This document shows positions 1 to 7,743 of a stretch of DNA of 64,000 bases, piece by piece. The stretch is from an uncultured Fluviicola sp. Its GTDB lineage: Bacteria; Bacteroidota; Bacteroidia; Flavobacteriales_D; Crocinitomicaceae. The DNA lies in contig NZ_CABHOL010000012.1 of the NCBI RefSeq assembly GCF_902168135.1, forward strand, positions 1 to 64,000, read 5' to 3'. Every line of letters starts with the position of its first letter. The first letter of the stretch is position 1. The notes under the pieces are model-generated. The model saw nothing but the letters and a program-made list of their open reading frames with translations. It did no database searches and was not told the origin of the DNA. Both the position numbers and the translations under genes were made by a program.

Positions 1-885
1 AGGCAGGACAGTGTCATACTGGTCGTTAATAAATTATTGAATATTGATTCACTGGTTGCATACGACGCAAGTTCCTGTTTAACTGACGGAGCCGTGGTAG
101 CATATGTTTCGGGATTAACAATTAACCCGAATCAGCCAACTTACAACTGGAACGGTCCGGGTGCAACGAACCCGTCATTCATTAACTCTACCGTTTGGAC
201 CAACCGTTCTCCGGGATGGTATTACTTCACAGTAACAGACGATGCATGTACGGATTCGGACAGTGTTCTTATCAGTATTAAAAATGCTCCGGTAGCAATC
301 ATTGATGCAGATCCACTGGCAGGGTGCGCTCCTTTTGATGTAGCATTCGAAAACAACAGTGAGAATTCAACACATTATACCTGGGATTTCGGTGACGGAA
401 CGGTGATCAATGAAAATGCAATGAATTCGCATAATCACACTTATTCCGGTAATGCAACGATCATGTTGATTGCATACGATGACGCGAATTGTTCGGATAC
501 ATCTTATGTGAGTGTTTCCGTTCAAACATGTGGATGTACAGATCCGTTAGCAATTAACTACGATCCTACAGCTGCACAGAACGACGGTTCCTGTCTTTTC
601 CCTGAGCCAGAATTTGAAGTGCCAAATATCTTCACACCGAATGGTGACGGAGACAATGACTTCTTTGAGTTTGTTGTAACCAATTACTCAAACGTTGAAT
701 TCAGTGTTGTGAACCGTTGGGGAAATACCGTTTTCCAGGGATCGGGTATGAATCCGAAATGGGATGGTAAAGTAGATGGTGTTATTCCTTCTGATGGGGT
801 TTATTTCATCACTTATAAGATTACAAATGTTAAAGGAGACAAAGCAGTCGAAGGACAAACTTTTGTTCACCTTGTGAGAGAATAA
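1..885 (+). CDS. T9SS cargo protein with PKD and gliding-type C-terminal sorting domain (5' partial)
   Basis: The reading frame is open from the first base, so this is the C-terminal part of a larger secreted or surface protein. In order it shows Ig/PKD-like segments (a clear PKD core with YTWDFGDGT), a Cys-bounded motif CTDPLAINYDPTAAQNDGSC that recurs in Bacteroidota surface proteins, and a terminal CHU_C/type B sorting domain (NIFTPNGDGDNDFF, then NRWGNTVF and WDGKVDG). Type B domains direct export by the type IX secretion system and attachment or release at the cell surface. The ligand or function of the mature protein cannot be read from this fragment. A terminator-like hairpin follows the stop. 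Another PKD protein begins near 62.1 kb. Confidence 0.9.
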   Translation, partial: RQDSVILVVNKLLNIDSLVAYDASSCLTDGAVVAYVSGLTINPNQPTYNWNGPGATNPSFINSTVWTNRSPGWYYFTVTDDACTDSDSVLISIKNAPVAIIDADPLAGCAPFDVAFENNSENSTHYTWDFGDGTVINENAMNSHNHTYSGNATIMLIAYDDANCSDTSYVSVSVQTCGCTDPLAINYDPTAAQNDGSCLFPEPEFEVPNIFTPNGDGDNDFFEFVVTNYSNVEFSVVNRWGNTVFQGSGMNPKWDGKVDGVIPSDGVYFITYKITNVKGDKAVEGQTFVHLVRE

Positions 886-901
886 AAAACAATTCATTTG
901 A

Positions 902-943
902 AAAATCCCGAAGTAATAGTAATATCTGCTTCGGGATTTTCTA
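902..943 (+). terminator. Rho-independent terminator
   Basis: Inverted repeat AAAATCCCGAAG (902-913) and CTTCGGGATTTT (929-940) with a 15-nt loop, ending in a T-rich tail, 17 bp after the stop of the surface-protein gene. Confidence 0.8.
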
Positions 944-949
944 TTTTTG
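942..949 (+). promoter_or_regulatory. Candidate -7 box TATTTTTG
   Basis: TATTTTTG matches the Bacteroidota -7 consensus TAnnTTTG and lies 24 bp before the ATG at 974. No TTG is seen at the expected -33 distance, so support is partial. Confidence 0.35.
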
Positions 950-973
950 ACCATCTGATCTCATTCAAAAAAG

Positions 974-1741
974 ATGTTCTTTATTCTTTCCAAAATATTG
1001 CTCTTTACCATCAGCCCCTTTACCTGGCTGTTGATTACTCTGTATTTTGCTTTTTATTCCAAAAAAAGCATTCGTGCAAAAAGAGCAAAATATGCTGCCG
1101 TTTTTATCGCATTGTTTTTCAGCAACACCTTTATTTTTAAAGAATTTTGCAGGCAGTGGGAAATTTTCGGAACACCTCCTTCAGAAGTCAAACATTACGA
1201 TGTCGCGGTTGTTCTAACCGGAATGGCAGAATACAACAACGACCTGAAAGTATTGAGTGCAAGACGGGGAATTGACCGTATCTGGCAGACAATCTCACTT
1301 TATAAATCGGGTAAAATTGATCGCATCTTAATAACCGGTGATCATGGCTACATCATCGACAAAGGCCTGCACGAAGCTTCTCAGTTAAAAGAAACGCTTG
1401 TTCACTGGGGTATTCCGGAGCACGTAATCATTACAGAAACCAAATCGAAAAACACTTACGAAAATGCGGTTGAATCGAAAAAGATCCTGGACCGTTTATT
1501 CCCTAATTCATCATCCATATTACTGGTAACTTCCGGAAAACACATGCGCCGGGCAAGAGGCTGTTTTGAGAAAGCCGGGGTAAAATGCGATACGTATTCA
1601 ACCGATTTATATACCGGACCCAAACGTTCATATACCTTCGATGAGATACTCATTCCTGATGTAAGCACCATGAATGACTGGCATGGTTTACTGAAAGAAA
1701 TGTTCGGTTACATTGCATACGACATAACCGGAAAAATCTAA
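974..1741 (+). CDS. YdcF/SanA-like DUF218 membrane protein
   Basis: A 255-residue protein with two N-terminal hydrophobic segments (about residues 5-27 and 37-55) followed by a DUF218 (ElyC/SanA/YdcF) domain. Supporting motifs are VAVVLTGM at the first strand, ILITGDHG, the acidic/Asn loop SKNTYENA, and LLVTSGKHMRRA. Members are membrane-anchored proteins linked to envelope integrity and vancomycin sensitivity in enterobacteria; the biochemical activity is not settled. ATG 974 begins the first membrane segment. The gene converges with the next minus-strand gene, with one base between the stop codons. Confidence 0.8.
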   Translation: MFFILSKILLFTISPFTWLLITLYFAFYSKKSIRAKRAKYAAVFIALFFSNTFIFKEFCRQWEIFGTPPSEVKHYDVAVVLTGMAEYNNDLKVLSARRGIDRIWQTISLYKSGKIDRILITGDHGYIIDKGLHEASQLKETLVHWGIPEHVIITETKSKNTYENAVESKKILDRLFPNSSSILLVTSGKHMRRARGCFEKAGVKCDTYSTDLYTGPKRSYTFDEILIPDVSTMNDWHGLLKEMFGYIAYDITGKI

Positions 1742-1742
1742 A

Positions 1743-2720
1743 TTAGTTCGTCTTCTTTTCAGGCTCATCAATGATAATCAAAGGGCCGGAACCGGAACCT
1801 TGCCCTTGCTCCCGGTTGTATTTAACCGCATTGCAAACACCAACAACCGCGGGAGCCGGAAATGCAATCCAACCTGCGTAATCAAACCATTTCGCCTTCA
1901 CTTTCAGTGAATCGACCTGCGCTCTTCCGATCGAATCCCGGTAATCAATGTATCGAAAGGTATTTCTGCCAACCGTTGTTTTCACACCGATCGTATCCGG
2001 GAAAGGATTGTAGAGAAAATCCCACCCTTTTTTATCAGAGTAGCCCACATCGTTCTGGAAATTGGGATTTATCCTGTTAAAGTACAAAAAACCTTCCCGG
2101 TTGCAGTCAACTTCTACCGGATGTTCATCATGCACACCCGTGCTCATAATAGCAGGAAGGCCAACACGAACCAAATAGGCGAATCCCATTCTCTTACTTT
2201 GAAGGTAATGGCCATACTCGTGCTGAAAAATACGGTTATCAGGATGTGGGGCGCAGTTCTTTTTTGCAAGGATGTAATTCCCGAAACAAATCCCTGTCCA
2301 GCCCACATTCATGTTTAGCAGTGTACTTCCATTTGGATGAGAGACATTGTTTACTTTGCATAAAACGGTATTGTATAAGTGAGCCATGAAAAAACCTATC
2401 CCGGTTTGCGGTCCCTGATAAGTAAAACGGGAAGCTACTTCCAAAAAGCGTTTTCCGGATCTCGAATTGGTATCGGAAACAAATAATCCTCCCCAAATGC
2501 GCGCATCGTTCTTTGCACTTTGATTCGCTCTTTTCCAGGCAGTTTTCCACCTGTTTTCCTTGGTTTTTACTAGACCTGCGATAAAACCACTCACCCAGGA
2601 ATCAATAATGATGTATTCAGGAGTTTTCGAAGAACTACCCGATGCTTTTAAAGGAAGCACAAAAAAAATGCATAGAACTAGAAGATATAAGGATTTGATG
2701 GAACTTGTCAAACATTTCAT
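1743..2720 (-). CDS. Secreted protein with HEYGH zinc-binding-like motif
   Basis: Start placed at 2720 because residues 1-27 from this ATG form a clear signal peptide (charged start, then YLLVLCIFFVLPL); a longer frame upstream would bury it. The mature part of this 325-residue protein carries QHEYGHYLQS, an HExxH arrangement typical of zinc metallopeptidases, followed by a hydrophobic stretch and HPVEVDCNREG, whose Glu could be a third ligand. I recognise the motif but not an established family, so peptidase activity is inference. The C-terminus is a Gly/Ser-Pro tail. It is divergent from the lipoprotein gene at 2806, with 85 bp between the start codons. Confidence 0.65.
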   Translation of the reverse strand: MKCLTSSIKSLYLLVLCIFFVLPLKASGSSSKTPEYIIIDSWVSGFIAGLVKTKENRWKTAWKRANQSAKNDARIWGGLFVSDTNSRSGKRFLEVASRFTYQGPQTGIGFFMAHLYNTVLCKVNNVSHPNGSTLLNMNVGWTGICFGNYILAKKNCAPHPDNRIFQHEYGHYLQSKRMGFAYLVRVGLPAIMSTGVHDEHPVEVDCNREGFLYFNRINPNFQNDVGYSDKKGWDFLYNPFPDTIGVKTTVGRNTFRYIDYRDSIGRAQVDSLKVKAKWFDYAGWIAFPAPAVVGVCNAVKYNREQGQGSGSGPLIIIDEPEKKTN

Positions 2721-2805
2721 GCTCAATTCTAACGAATGAAGGATTATTTTATGATTTTCAAACTTAAAAATAATGTAATTTAGATTGATATTAGCTCGAA
2801 ACTCT

Positions 2806-3720
2806 ATGAAACAACTATTATTCTGCTTTTCAATCTGTCTGATTACAGCCGCCTGTTCCAATAATTCGAAAAAAGAGGATTCGGATTCCATTAAACCAGC
2901 CACGGAAACAGCAGGAAAACAAGAGGAAAAAGTAACCGATACGCTTCCAAAACGAAATGGAGTTGTTCGGAACTTTACCCCTGACCAGGTGAAGAAACTG
3001 AATAAAATCCTCCCTCAAAAAACGGTAGAATTGATGGTTGCCTACATGGATTCGCTTTCATACGTCCATACCGACAAAGATTTTGCCCGTGTTTACCATT
3101 CCGGGAGAAAGGTGTTCAGTGATATCGAAGAAGCAGTTTCCAAGAAATTCCCCGACGGTTACTCCGGAATGGAAGCCTTAAGCTTTATCAATAAATCCTT
3201 TGCTTTCCGTTCTTCTTGTGTAGCCGAATGCACCGAATTCGTGCTGGATTATAGTTTCCTCGATCTTCAAAAATTAGCACAATACACCAAAGGAGAAGCA
3301 GACGATGACTTCATGGCTCTAAAAATCCTTGCAGAAGGTGACCAGGGAAAACACGAACCGGGATGGCTCACTTTCTTCGAGCGTACCTGGGATTACGGAG
3401 GCGGATCTCTTTTGGGCGACAGCAACACTTATAAATTCCTGAGCGGTTCATTCCAGGTTATCAAAAAAAGTGATTTGTTTAAAAAAGACCTGATTAAACT
3501 TCGTGAACGGGCAATCATGGACATGGAACACCGTATCTACATGTTCCCGAAACCAGTTGTACTGGCAGAAATAAACCGCATCCTGAAAACAAAGATCCTT
3601 TCTTACCCGGAAGCAAACCGGATATTGCTGCTCAAACAATCAATTGAAAGAGATCAGGAAGAGCCTGCGCTGCAGTTTAACTGTTCCGATCCGGAATCCA
3701 ATTGCGACTGGGGCGGGTAA
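2806..3720 (+). CDS. Putative lipoprotein, unknown function
   Basis: A 304-residue protein starting at ATG 2806, which gives a lipoprotein signal peptide with lipobox ITAAC; an upstream TTG in frame is less likely. After the lipobox comes a Lys/Glu/Ser-rich linker of about 30 residues, then a mostly helical domain with paired cysteines (SSCVAEC) and a Cys-containing tail (NCSDPESNCDWGG). I do not recognise the family. The protein is probably tethered to the outer or inner membrane by its acylated Cys. The gene ends just before a remarkable repeat array at 3731-3830. Confidence 0.6.
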   Translation: MKQLLFCFSICLITAACSNNSKKEDSDSIKPATETAGKQEEKVTDTLPKRNGVVRNFTPDQVKKLNKILPQKTVELMVAYMDSLSYVHTDKDFARVYHSGRKVFSDIEEAVSKKFPDGYSGMEALSFINKSFAFRSSCVAECTEFVLDYSFLDLQKLAQYTKGEADDDFMALKILAEGDQGKHEPGWLTFFERTWDYGGGSLLGDSNTYKFLSGSFQVIKKSDLFKKDLIKLRERAIMDMEHRIYMFPKPVVLAEINRILKTKILSYPEANRILLLKQSIERDQEEPALQFNCSDPESNCDWGG

Positions 3721-3730
3721 GTGTTAATAA

Positions 3731-3830
3731 GTTCAAAAGAGTTCAAAAGAGTTCAAAAGAGTTCAAAAGTTTAAGAAATTCTATTTGAACATTTGAACAT
3801 TTGAACATTTGAACATTTGAACATTTGAAC
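3731..3830. repeat. Two facing tandem arrays: 10-bp GTTCAAAAGA x4 and 8-bp ATTTGAAC x6
   Basis: Four copies of GTTCAAAAGA (3731-3770, last copy ending T) are followed after 12 bp by six exact copies of ATTTGAAC (3783-3830). The cores GTTCAAA and TTTGAAC are reverse complements, so the arrays can fold into a long hairpin. They lie between two convergent genes. A degenerate relative lies at 12690-12806. Confidence 0.95.
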
Positions 3831-3848
3831 TATTTATATCCTTTTTAC

Positions 3849-4412
3849 CTATTGGCGTACATTTTTACAAGGCAGCTGAAAGCCCAATCCTCCTGTTCCC
3901 ATAAACTGGTCCAGTGGACGTGCATGCCACGGATCGGTTTGATGAATATACTGGCATTCCAAAAAGAAATAAAAGAATTTATACACATGGTAATTCAATC
4001 CTGCTTTAACAGCAAAAGCCGAGTTGTAAATACGTTCGCTTCGTTCATTGGTCTGAATGGCTGAAAACCCTACCTGAATACCTACAAACGTATCTAATCG
4101 TTTTATTGGAAAATAACGCATGAATCCGGCCTGAACCTGCAGGTGATCGTTTACATATCCCGGTTTTGACTGTGCACTTATGAATTGATAAATATCACCT
4201 CTGAAACTGTATTTATCATCAAAATGGTAATTCATATACCCGCCAACGTATAAATTCAGCCCTTTGGTATTCAGCTGTTGAGAAGGATAAATACTTGCCG
4301 TTGCCTGTAACAAACCGGAACGCTGACCTTCCGCCAGGACTTGTGTATCTGCATTACCGGCTCCCAACAGGAAACCCAGAAACAAAACGCTTATTTTCTT
4401 TTTGATTTCCAT
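3849..4412 (-). CDS. Predicted outer-membrane beta-barrel protein
   Basis: A 187-residue protein with an N-terminal signal (Lys-rich, then VLFLGFLLGAG). The remainder shows alternating polar/hydrophobic stretches with many aromatic residues (LNLYVGGYMNYHF, RYFPIKRLDTFVGIQVGFS, YFFLECQYIHQ), as expected of a small 8-strand outer-membrane barrel. No enzymatic motif is visible. Its start overlaps the end of the upstream gene (4391-5020) by 22 bp, so the two are co-transcribed and probably translationally coupled. The pair looks like two related barrel proteins of unknown role. Confidence 0.65.
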   Translation of the reverse strand: MEIKKKISVLFLGFLLGAGNADTQVLAEGQRSGLLQATASIYPSQQLNTKGLNLYVGGYMNYHFDDKYSFRGDIYQFISAQSKPGYVNDHLQVQAGFMRYFPIKRLDTFVGIQVGFSAIQTNERSERIYNSAFAVKAGLNYHVYKFFYFFLECQYIHQTDPWHARPLDQFMGTGGLGFQLPCKNVRQ

Positions 4413-5020
4413 AGATCTGCCAGTTTATAGTTTAACGTCAATGAAGTCAGTAAATGCCCTTCGAGAGAACCTCCCTTATGCTGTTCAAAATGCACGCTTC
4501 CGTCTTCTTCCACATGTGAGTGGATATCCGTTCCCAAATGGATCATGTATTGGCTGGAAAGTGAGATATCAAAACGGGGGGTTAAATTGAAATGAACACC
4601 TACCCCGCCCTGAACAGCACTGCTCCAGCGGTCAATTTTATTACTCCGGTTCGCCAGTTCTGTTTGTAAAGTACGGTCAAAACAATGTCCGGTCAGGATA
4701 TATGGTTGCACTTTCGGTGTTGGATTCTTCAACAAATAAAACATCACACTCCAACCGATATGCAGGTCATTTCTTCGTGTATATTGATTGGTAACGGGTA
4801 AATAATCCATGAACCATTCGGTATTTACGCGATCAGATAATTGAAGCCGGAATTGTCCGCCCAAACCAACAGCAGGACGTTCGTGATCTCCGTTAAATGA
4901 ACTCAGTGTAGTTCTTTGCCCAACGGACAGGATTCCTCCTCTCCCACCTTTTAAGGTAAGATCCTGGGCAAATGTATGGCATGAGAGAATCACAAAAAAT
5001 AAGACACATCTCTTTTTCAT
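4391..5020 (-). CDS. Predicted outer-membrane beta-barrel protein
   Basis: A 209-residue protein with a signal peptide ending at a typical TFAQ junction (about residue 19), then barrel-like amphipathic strands (VGLGGQFRLQLSDR, LHIGWSVMFYLL, VQPYILTGHCF, GGVGVHFNLTPRFDISLSSQY) and LTLNYKL near the end. It resembles OmpW/OmpX-like barrels in pattern only; no specific family is recognised. First gene of a two-gene unit with the overlapping barrel gene downstream. A palindromic element lies upstream at 5085-5117. Confidence 0.65.
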   Translation of the reverse strand: MKKRCVLFFVILSCHTFAQDLTLKGGRGGILSVGQRTTLSSFNGDHERPAVGLGGQFRLQLSDRVNTEWFMDYLPVTNQYTRRNDLHIGWSVMFYLLKNPTPKVQPYILTGHCFDRTLQTELANRSNKIDRWSSAVQGGVGVHFNLTPRFDISLSSQYMIHLGTDIHSHVEEDGSVHFEQHKGGSLEGHLLTSLTLNYKLADLWKSKRK

Positions 5021-5084
5021 AGGTTCGTTTATTGTAGTAATGTTTTAATAGTAGTAACGTTACGAAAGTACAAAATAGTATAAA

Positions 5085-5117
5085 CAGTTAGGGGCGCGAT
5101 TAATCGCGCCCCCACTG
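5085..5117. repeat. Intergenic palindrome (family copy 1)
   Basis: GGGGCGCG-ATTAAT-CGCGCCCC (5091-5112) is perfectly self-complementary. Flanking CAGT/ACTG pairs across a small mismatch. It lies 27 bp downstream of the fabI stop. Related palindromes occur at 14800, 17307, 43247 and 56195. Confidence 0.85.
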
Positions 5118-5143
5118 GTTTATTTCTTATTTTATTTCTGAGA

Positions 5144-5953
5144 TCAGATTCCTAATTTGCTCAAAACCGAATCACTTACCCCGGTTGTAGAATAACCACC
5201 GTCGTGGAATAAGTTCTGCATGGTAACCATTCTTGTCAGATCAGAGAACAAAGTAATGCAGTAATTTGCGCAGTCTTCAGCACTTGCATTTCCAAGCGGA
5301 GCAATTGCATCTGCATAATCGTAGAAATCACCGAAACCTTTGATACCTGTACCGGCCGTTGTTTTAGTCGGTGATTGAGAAACCGTATTGATACGTACTT
5401 TCTTTTCCAAACCATAGTGGTAACCGAAGCTTCTTGCGATTGATTCCAGCATTGCCTTGATGTCCGCCATATCGGTATAGAAAGGATAGGTTCTCTGAGC
5501 AGCCATGTATGTCAGAGCCACTACACTTCCCCACTCATTGATAGCATCCATATTCTTAGCCACTGAAAGCATTTTATGCAATGACAAAGCAGAAACATCA
5601 ATCCCCTTTTGGAAAAAGTCATAATTCAAGTCCTGGTAAGGGATGTTCTTGCGAATGTTCACACTCATACCAATTGAGTGAAGTACGAAGTCAATCTTAC
5701 CACCTAAAATTTCCTGAGCTTCTGTAAAAAGCTTTTTCAAATCTTCTGTATTCGTTGCGTCAGCAGGAATAATCTGTGAATTAGTTTTTTCAGCCAATCC
5801 ATTAATTTCTCCCATTCGCATTGCAATTGGAGCATTTGTTAAAACAAACGTCGCACCGTGTTCATGTGCTTTTTCAGCAACTTTCCAGGCAATTGAATTT
5901 TGGTCCAATGCCCCGGTAATAATCCCACGTTTTCCTTCCAATAATTTTGACAT
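5144..5953 (-). CDS. fabI: Enoyl-[acyl-carrier-protein] reductase (NADH)
   Basis: A 269-residue SDR-fold enzyme that catalyses the last reductive step of each fatty-acid elongation cycle (trans-2-enoyl-ACP to acyl-ACP) in the cytoplasm. The N-terminal nucleotide loop is FabI-like (RGIITGALDQNSIAW), the family segment FVLHSIG is present, and the catalytic Tyr-x6-Lys is in YTDMADIKAMLE. NTVSQSPTKTTAGTGIKGF corresponds to the substrate-loop region. Length is normal for FabI. ATG 5953 was chosen over an in-frame codon seven residues upstream because it matches the family N-terminus and has a good promoter 19 bp upstream. Single-gene unit. Confidence 0.93.
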   Translation of the reverse strand: MSKLLEGKRGIITGALDQNSIAWKVAEKAHEHGATFVLTNAPIAMRMGEINGLAEKTNSQIIPADATNTEDLKKLFTEAQEILGGKIDFVLHSIGMSVNIRKNIPYQDLNYDFFQKGIDVSALSLHKMLSVAKNMDAINEWGSVVALTYMAAQRTYPFYTDMADIKAMLESIARSFGYHYGLEKKVRINTVSQSPTKTTAGTGIKGFGDFYDYADAIAPLGNASAEDCANYCITLFSDLTRMVTMQNLFHDGGYSTTGVSDSVLSKLGI

Positions 5954-5971
5954 AATTGTTTGATTTGGGAA

Positions 5972-6001
5972 CAAATTTAGAATTTAATTTCAAGCCTACA
6001 A
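5972..6001 (-). promoter_or_regulatory. fabI promoter (TTG-N19-TAAATTTG)
   Basis: On the minus strand a TTG (5999-6001) is followed after 19 nt by TAAATTTG (5972-5979), an exact match to the Bacteroidota TAnnTTTG -7 box with an ideal spacer. The ATG is 18 bp downstream. Confidence 0.75.
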
Positions 6002-6076
6002 GGAATATTTCGGGCTATCCTGCGAATTCAAAGGAAATCCAACTAATTCTATCAATTACGGATAAAAAAGGCTGCT

Positions 6077-6850
6077 TCAATCAAACTCGAATTTCAACCC
6101 GTCATAGGCTGCAAATACATTTGGAGGCAATTCCCGTTCGATTTCTTCATGTGTTCCGAAAAGATGCGAAATATGCGTTAAATAGGCTTTTTCGGGTTTC
6201 ACCTGGCTGATAAAATTCAAGGCCTCTTCCAGGTTGAAATGAGAAATATGCGGTTCTTTTCTCAATGCATTCACAATCAACACTTTTATGCCTTTCAATT
6301 TCTCAATCTCGTCGGGAGCAACCGTTTTAGCATCGGTTATATACGCAAAGTCACCAATTCGAAAACCTAAAACAGGCATGAAATAATGCATTACTTCAAC
6401 CGGAACAACCGGAATTGTACCCGCAAGCCGGAAGGGTTTATTTTCAATAGTGATAATATTCAACTGAGGAATCCCGGGATATTTATCTTCCTCAAATGCA
6501 TAATAGTACTCGCGTCTCAATGCGATCTCAACTGCCTTGGTGCAATAAATATCCATATCCCTGCTTTCAATAAAATTGAAAGCCCGCACATCATCCAATC
6601 CCGCCATGTGATCTTTATGCTCGTGCGTGAATAAAACAGCCTCCAGGCTTTTCACACGAAATTTGAGCATTTGCTGCCTGAAATCAGGACCGGCATCAAT
6701 GACATAATTCTTACCGGCAATCTCCAAAAGGACCGAACAGCGCAAACGATTATCTTCCGGTTTGCCGGAAGTACAAACGCGGCATTCACAAGCAATAACA
6801 GGAACTCCCTGGGATGTCCCCGAACCCAATATAGTTGCCGAAAACTTCAT
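6077..6850 (-). CDS. MBL-fold metal-dependent hydrolase (PhnP-like)
   Basis: A 257-residue metallo-beta-lactamase-fold protein. It begins with TILGSGTSQGVPVIACEC, typical of PhnP/RNase Z-like phosphodiesterases with a Cys pair, and has the metal motif FTHEHKDHMAGLDD and later histidines (ISHFNLEEAL, YLTHISHLFGTHEE). Such proteins hydrolyse small cyclic or diester phosphates; the substrate here is unknown. ATG 6850 fits the family start, and its first base overlaps the last base of the upstream stop codon (TAATG), so it is translationally coupled to the DUF423 gene. Confidence 0.82.
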   Translation of the reverse strand: MKFSATILGSGTSQGVPVIACECRVCTSGKPEDNRLRCSVLLEIAGKNYVIDAGPDFRQQMLKFRVKSLEAVLFTHEHKDHMAGLDDVRAFNFIESRDMDIYCTKAVEIALRREYYYAFEEDKYPGIPQLNIITIENKPFRLAGTIPVVPVEVMHYFMPVLGFRIGDFAYITDAKTVAPDEIEKLKGIKVLIVNALRKEPHISHFNLEEALNFISQVKPEKAYLTHISHLFGTHEEIERELPPNVFAAYDGLKFEFD

Positions 6851-7245
6851 TATTTTTTTGATCGGATTACCTGGATTAACAATACCGTCCACCCAAGAAT
6901 CATCAGCAAGCCTCCGATAGGTGTTACAGGACCGAAAATTTTCGACAAAGATCCTCCTGCGTGTATTTTGGAATATGTGAGCCCGTAAATACTTCCCGAA
7001 AAGAAGATAGTTCCAATTAACAATAAAAAGAAAACAGCTTTACCCGGAATAGCAAAACGTGTTGTTATGAATGGAATTACAAGGAATCCAAGCCCCTGAA
7101 AAAACTGGTATTTGGTTGCCGTATCAAAAGCTGCCAAAATATCTTCGTCGGAAGTTAATCCTTTCAATCCATGAGCACCGAATGCTCCCAATATGATTGC
7201 AATGATGACCAGTATTAAACCGGTACTTACCCATTTCTTCTCCAT
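6850..7245 (-). CDS. DUF423 family membrane protein
   Basis: A 131-residue protein with four predicted transmembrane helices and the DUF423 hallmarks GAFGAHGLKG near the N-terminus, YQFFQGLGFL, a FFSGSIYGL-type segment and GPVTPIGGLLMILGW. It is a small inner-membrane protein of unknown function; homologues are widespread and often called YgdD-like. First gene of a two-gene unit with the MBL hydrolase. A TATCTTTA box ends only 5 bp before the ATG. Confidence 0.85.
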   Translation of the reverse strand: MEKKWVSTGLILVIIAIILGAFGAHGLKGLTSDEDILAAFDTATKYQFFQGLGFLVIPFITTRFAIPGKAVFFLLLIGTIFFSGSIYGLTYSKIHAGGSLSKIFGPVTPIGGLLMILGWTVLLIQVIRSKK

Positions 7246-7250
7246 AATTT

Positions 7251-7258
7251 TAAAGATA
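7251..7258 (-). promoter_or_regulatory. Candidate -7 box TATCTTTA, leaderless-type spacing
   Basis: TATCTTTA differs from TAnnTTTG only in the last base and ends 5 nt before the ATG at 7245. A TTG lies 16 nt upstream (7275-7277), slightly close. Confidence 0.35.
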
Positions 7259-7273
7259 GGAGAAAAAAAAGAA

Positions 7274-7630
7274 TCAAGCCTCTTTGACCTTTGAAATTAT
7301 TTCTACCAAGGTATATTTGAATCTTTCCGAACCCGTTTTTCCTTGCTGAAACTCAATTTTCACAATCAAATCATAGGTGTACCCTTCTTCGTAGGTAAAC
7401 CCTTCGACAGGCTGTTGAAGCACTTCCCAGCTATCCATACCGATCGTTGCACCTTTCTGTACAGAGAAGCACAGTTGCGCTCCGTTAGGCTGGCAAGCGA
7501 CACGGTGACCTTGTACACGCATTTTTATAACTTCTCCCGCGTTAGAATAAACCGATTGTTCCGGATTTTTTGCTTCGGAAGTAAAGTTGATAGTAGCCAA
7601 TGAAAGTGTTATCAAAAGAACCTTAAACAT
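7274..7630 (-). CDS. Small secreted protein, DUF4377-like
   Basis: A 118-residue protein with a short signal peptide (VLLITLSLATINFTSEA). The mature part carries a Cys pair (VACQPNGAQLCFSV), a Trp-containing strand (DSWEVLQQPVEGF) and the segment TYEEGYTYDLIVKIE. This matches the pattern of DUF4377 (Cys-x-Cys pair, W, GF.Y..GY.Y.L.V), found in secreted META/HslJ-like proteins. Function unknown. It stands alone on the minus strand, separated from DUF423 by 28 bp. Confidence 0.6.
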   Translation of the reverse strand: MFKVLLITLSLATINFTSEAKNPEQSVYSNAGEVIKMRVQGHRVACQPNGAQLCFSVQKGATIGMDSWEVLQQPVEGFTYEEGYTYDLIVKIEFQQGKTGSERFKYTLVEIISKVKEA

Positions 7631-7743
7631 AATTCGTGTATTTGTGTTAGTAAAGATACGGAAACAAAGTGTGAAGGTTGTTTATTTGTTAGAGAATTCA
7701 CTGACTTTGTAGTTCAAAATTAAAAATGCAAAAAGTCGAAGTG

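Noticed and set aside
2721-2903. Longer start for the HEYGH protein (61 extra codons)
   Set aside because: It would place the signal peptide in the interior and overlap the divergent lipoprotein gene's start.
3731-3830. Possible CRISPR-like array
   Set aside because: Units of 8 and 10 bp are directly adjacent with no spacers, and there are no cas genes.
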